Source of the DNA: Pseudomonadota bacterium
GTDB taxonomy: Bacteria; Myxococcota; Bradymonadia; UBA4248
DNA length: 8,398 nt
Assembly: GCA_017613855.1 (NCBI GenBank)
Contig: JAGACY010000456.1
Location: 1-8,398, forward strand
Reading direction: 5' to 3'
A model generated the notes under the pieces. It was not told the DNA's origin. It did not search any database and saw only the letters and a list, made by a program, of their open reading frames with translations. The position numbers and the translations under genes are program-made. Positions 6,340 through 8,398 of the stretch are shown here, piece after piece. Position 1 is the stretch's first letter, and each line of letters starts with the position of its first letter.

Positions 6340-6341
6340 AA

Positions 6342-6350
6342 TGCTATAAT
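6342..6350 (+). promoter_or_regulatory. Extended -10 promoter for gene 3
   Basis: TGC followed by a perfect TATAAT (6345-6350) matches the sigma-70 extended -10 consensus, 48 bases before the ATG at 6399. The expected -35 position (about 6322-6327) reads TTTAAG, a poor match, as is common for extended -10 promoters. The predicted start near 6357 would put AATTGCT heptads in the leader RNA. A second TATAAT at 6202-6207 lacks the TG. Confidence 0.5.
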
Positions 6351-6375
6351 TGCCAATTGCTAATTGCTAATTGTG
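6348..6375 (+). repeat. Heptad array AATTGCT, four copies
   Basis: Four 7-bp units read AATTGCC, AATTGCT, AATTGCT and AATTGTG. The first overlaps the last three bases of the -10 box and the array ends eight bases before the ribosome site of gene 3. Copy-number change here would alter the leader length of that gene. Confidence 0.85.
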
Positions 6376-6398
6376 CATTATCAAAGGGAGTACATGAT

Positions 6399-8336
6399 AT
6401 GAAAAAATTCAAATTATTGTTTGCTGCTGCACTTCTCATCATTGGTTTTTCCGGATGTGATGAATCCTCTTCAGAGATACAAATTCCGCAGGATCCCACG
6501 GGACCATCCACGCCAAGTGACCCAATCAATCCACCGGGTGAAACATGTTCCGATGCATGTGAAGCCGGATCTGAATGCATCAACATCATCACTTATCGCA
6601 CCTGCAAAGATATCGATGGCGACGGCTGTACAGAGTGGACAGATGCCCAAACCTGTGAAGACGGCACGGTTTGCCAGGAGGGTGCCTGCGTCGAATCTCA
6701 GGATTCATGTACAAATCAATGCGACGAAACAGGCACCACACGCTGTCATGAGAGTATGCTGGAAACATGCGACGATTACAACCAGGACGGCTGTCTCGAA
6801 TGGGGAAACCCAACCGCATGTGATGAAGGTACTATCTGCCAGGATGGGGCTTGCGTCGACGCTCAGAATACATGCACGAATCAATGCGACGAAAAAGGCG
6901 CCACACATTGTAACGAGAACAATCTGGAAACATGCGACGATTACAACGAAGACGGCTGTCTCGAATGGGGTAATTCCAATGCATGTGAAAACGGCACCAT
7001 CTGCCAAGATGGTGCCTGCATCGTTCCTCCAACGTCATGCACCAATGATTGCAACCAAAATGGCGCCAAACGCTGCAATGGGAACAGCATCGAAACATGC
7101 GGAGATTACAATAACGACAGCTGCCTCGAATGGGGTAACCTCAGTGCATGTGAAAATGGCACCGTTTGCCAGGATGGAGCCTGCATCGTTCCTCCGCCTT
7201 CATGCACCAGTGTATGTTCAACCATAGGTGAACCGCGCTGCAACGGCGATCAGGCTGAGTTATGCAATGATTACAACAAAGACGGTTGTCTCGAATGGGG
7301 ACATCCCGAAAAATGTGAATTTGGCTGTGCCAACAATATGTGCAATAAATACCCGGAATGTCCCAGTGGCTCGAAAGTATGCCCCAAAGGCATCACCAAA
7401 TACAATGACTGGATAGAAGGCGATACCTCCAAAAGCCAGAATGTCATCAGCAAATATCCCAAATGCCACGATGTTGGATCAACCGAGACCCAGGATGAAT
7501 CCGGCCCCGAAGATTATTACATGGTCAACCTGACCGAACCTGGTACCCTCATTGTCAATGTCGTTCCGGACAAGAAATCAACCGATGTTGATGTTCATTT
7601 GCTTGGACAGCTCAATGCCGATAACTGCGTTGCGCGCGGCAATACTTCGACGGGAGCGCATTTCGATGCCGGCGTTCGTTACATCAGTATCGATACATTC
7701 GGCGGTTCGGGCAATGCCGGTTCTTACAAAATGCGCGTTTTCTTTATCCCCGATTCGAGCAAATGCGGCATGGTACCCAAGGTCATGAAGCGCTCCAACG
7801 ATAGCAATCCCCTACAAATGCCCGTCGTCGGACCAGTCGGGCGTGAGTCCCATCTTGTCACCACATACGATCAGGAAAAACACGGCGGGAGTTCATGGTG
7901 GCCAAAGGACGCATGGGATAAAGATTCTCTTAAAATACACAAAGATCATACAATAGAAATGTATGGCAGTGTGATTTCTTATGGCGATCACGAAGGGGAC
8001 AACAAGTGGTGTGGATGCAACTCGAGTGGCCAGTGCGGGCACGCCAGCTACGGCAAAGCTCTTCCTCCCGATGCCGAAGCCTGGGATGTCAATATGTATT
8101 GGGTAAAAGAGACCAGACCTGCTGCCGGCACTCGATATCTCGCCTTTAATCCCGCCAATGGCAAAGCTGTTGTCGCAGCTGCCGGCTACGAAACCGGGCC
8201 AGCCAAAGCAACGAGCATGGGTGGTGCCGTTCCCGAAATCCACAATTATTTCGGCACACAAAATGGTTATCCCATGCTCTTTGGGGAACTGAAGACCCAA
8301 ACTTACGAGTATGGCCCCATCAACTGCTTTGAGTAA
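6399..8336 (+). CDS. Lipoprotein with five 8-Cys repeats, PPC-like domain and unknown C-terminal domain
   Basis: The start at 6399 follows AAAGGGAG (6383-6390) by eight bases and gives a proper signal peptide; an in-frame ATG at 6357 lies inside a heptad array and is rejected. The 645-aa product has lipobox FSGC (Cys20, Asp at +2) and a Pro/Ser linker (about 27-48). Five repeats with a 54-55 residue period follow (C50-C97, C104-C152, C159-C207, C214-C262, C269-C315). Repeats 1-4 have eight cysteines each, and most repeats carry a DYNxDGCLEWG core and GxxCQDGAC end. Residues about 368-450 (EDYYMVNL, STDVDVHLL, RYISIDTF) resemble bacterial pre-peptidase C-terminal (PPC) domains, a beta-sandwich of secreted proteins. 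Residues about 455-645 were not recognised; they hold a WCGCNSSGQC cluster (537-546) and GKAVVAAAGYETGP (588-601), weakly like the core of double-psi beta-barrels. A surface-exposed binding or cell-wall-acting protein is possible, but not shown. Confidence 0.88.
   Translation: MKKFKLLFAAALLIIGFSGCDESSSEIQIPQDPTGPSTPSDPINPPGETCSDACEAGSECINIITYRTCKDIDGDGCTEWTDAQTCEDGTVCQEGACVESQDSCTNQCDETGTTRCHESMLETCDDYNQDGCLEWGNPTACDEGTICQDGACVDAQNTCTNQCDEKGATHCNENNLETCDDYNEDGCLEWGNSNACENGTICQDGACIVPPTSCTNDCNQNGAKRCNGNSIETCGDYNNDSCLEWGNLSACENGTVCQDGACIVPPPSCTSVCSTIGEPRCNGDQAELCNDYNKDGCLEWGHPEKCEFGCANNMCNKYPECPSGSKVCPKGITKYNDWIEGDTSKSQNVISKYPKCHDVGSTETQDESGPEDYYMVNLTEPGTLIVNVVPDKKSTDVDVHLLGQLNADNCVARGNTSTGAHFDAGVRYISIDTFGGSGNAGSYKMRVFFIPDSSKCGMVPKVMKRSNDSNPLQMPVVGPVGRESHLVTTYDQEKHGGSSWWPKDAWDKDSLKIHKDHTIEMYGSVISYGDHEGDNKWCGCNSSGQCGHASYGKALPPDAEAWDVNMYWVKETRPAAGTRYLAFNPANGKAVVAAAGYETGPAKATSMGGAVPEIHNYFGTQNGYPMLFGELKTQTYEYGPINCFE
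6546..7343 (+). repeat. About 165-bp coding tandem repeat, five copies (8-Cys modules)
   Basis: Copies begin at the first Cys codon of each module: 6546, 6708, 6873, 7038 and 7203. The period is 165 bp for copies 2-5 and 162 bp from copy 1 to 2. Copies 2 and 3 share an exact block of more than 20 bases around the ETCDDYN codons and another of 20 bases over DGCLEWG, so they probably duplicated most recently. Copies 1 and 5 are the most divergent. Confidence 0.9.
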
Positions 8337-8398
8337 TACCCCAGGATAGCGTTATTCCCGGAGGTGTTCTTGCAGAACCGGCACTTGTTGAAAATAGA

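Noticed and set aside
6357..6398. N-terminal extension of gene 3 to the ATG at 6357
   Set aside because: The extra 14 residues come from heptad repeats, and the strong ribosome site serves the ATG at 6399.
6421..7227. 268-codon plus-strand open frame overlapping gene 3
   Set aside because: It is a shadow in another frame of the 165-bp coding repeats; no ribosome site, signal peptide or sensible domain.
8337..8398. Terminator of gene 3
   Set aside because: Only a weak stem (TTCT/AGAA flanked by GG/CC near 8361-8381) and no T tract are seen before the window ends.

Overview
The window looks like accessory chromosomal DNA of a Gram-negative bacterium that makes many Cys-rich, repeat-rich lipoproteins. 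The style recalls Myxococcota, Bradymonadota or related deltaproteobacterial lineages: lipobox signal peptides followed by low-complexity linkers, 6- and 8-cysteine modules with conserved 'DYNxDGCLEWG' blocks, a PPC-like domain, and nuclease domains behind stacked beta-sandwich repeats. The lineage is an inference from protein style, since there is no rRNA or housekeeping marker. Base composition is moderate, and no tRNA, rRNA, CRISPR array, transposase or integrase gene was found.

Layout: (1) 1-306, minus strand: the 5' part of a lipoprotein gene running off the left edge inside an 18-bp tandem repeat. (2) 307-1240: 934 bp with no convincing protein gene. It holds a candidate promoter for the leftward gene, a run of hairpins ending in T8 (possible small RNA, about 489-640), a G-rich to C-rich strand switch around a 7-bp palindrome (731-748), and a tandem pair of bulged hairpins (1033-1103). 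(3) 1241-3721, plus: an 826-aa lipoprotein with four beta-sandwich repeats and a C-terminal DNase I-like endonuclease/exonuclease/phosphatase (EEP) domain. (4) 3722-3882: two more bulged hairpins, the first followed by T5 and probably the terminator of the preceding gene. (5) 3883-5973, plus: a 696-aa paralogue with the same EEP domain but Cys-rich modules in the middle. (6) 5974-6398: a dense intergenic repeat region with an 83-bp minisatellite built on AATGCGG heptads, two other heptad arrays, a 21-bp direct repeat and an extended -10 promoter. (7) 6399-8336, plus: a 645-aa lipoprotein with five 8-Cys repeats, a PPC-like domain and an unrecognised C-terminal domain.

All four proteins have lipoprotein signal peptides, so the window encodes a set of lipid-anchored envelope or surface proteins. 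Genes 1 and 2 are a tandem duplication of an exported hydrolase that probably acts on phosphodiester bonds; the substrate (DNA, RNA, phospholipid or sugar phosphate) cannot be read from sequence. The third plus-strand gene shares the Cys-rich, lipid-anchored style but not the catalytic domain. The three plus-strand genes are spaced widely and separated by structured or repetitive DNA, so they are probably separate transcription units.

The most unusual non-coding signal is a family of four hairpins, two before gene 1 and two (opposite orientation) before gene 2. Their arms differ, but all keep one unpaired G at the same place in the pattern GC-(G)-TAT ... ATA-GC.
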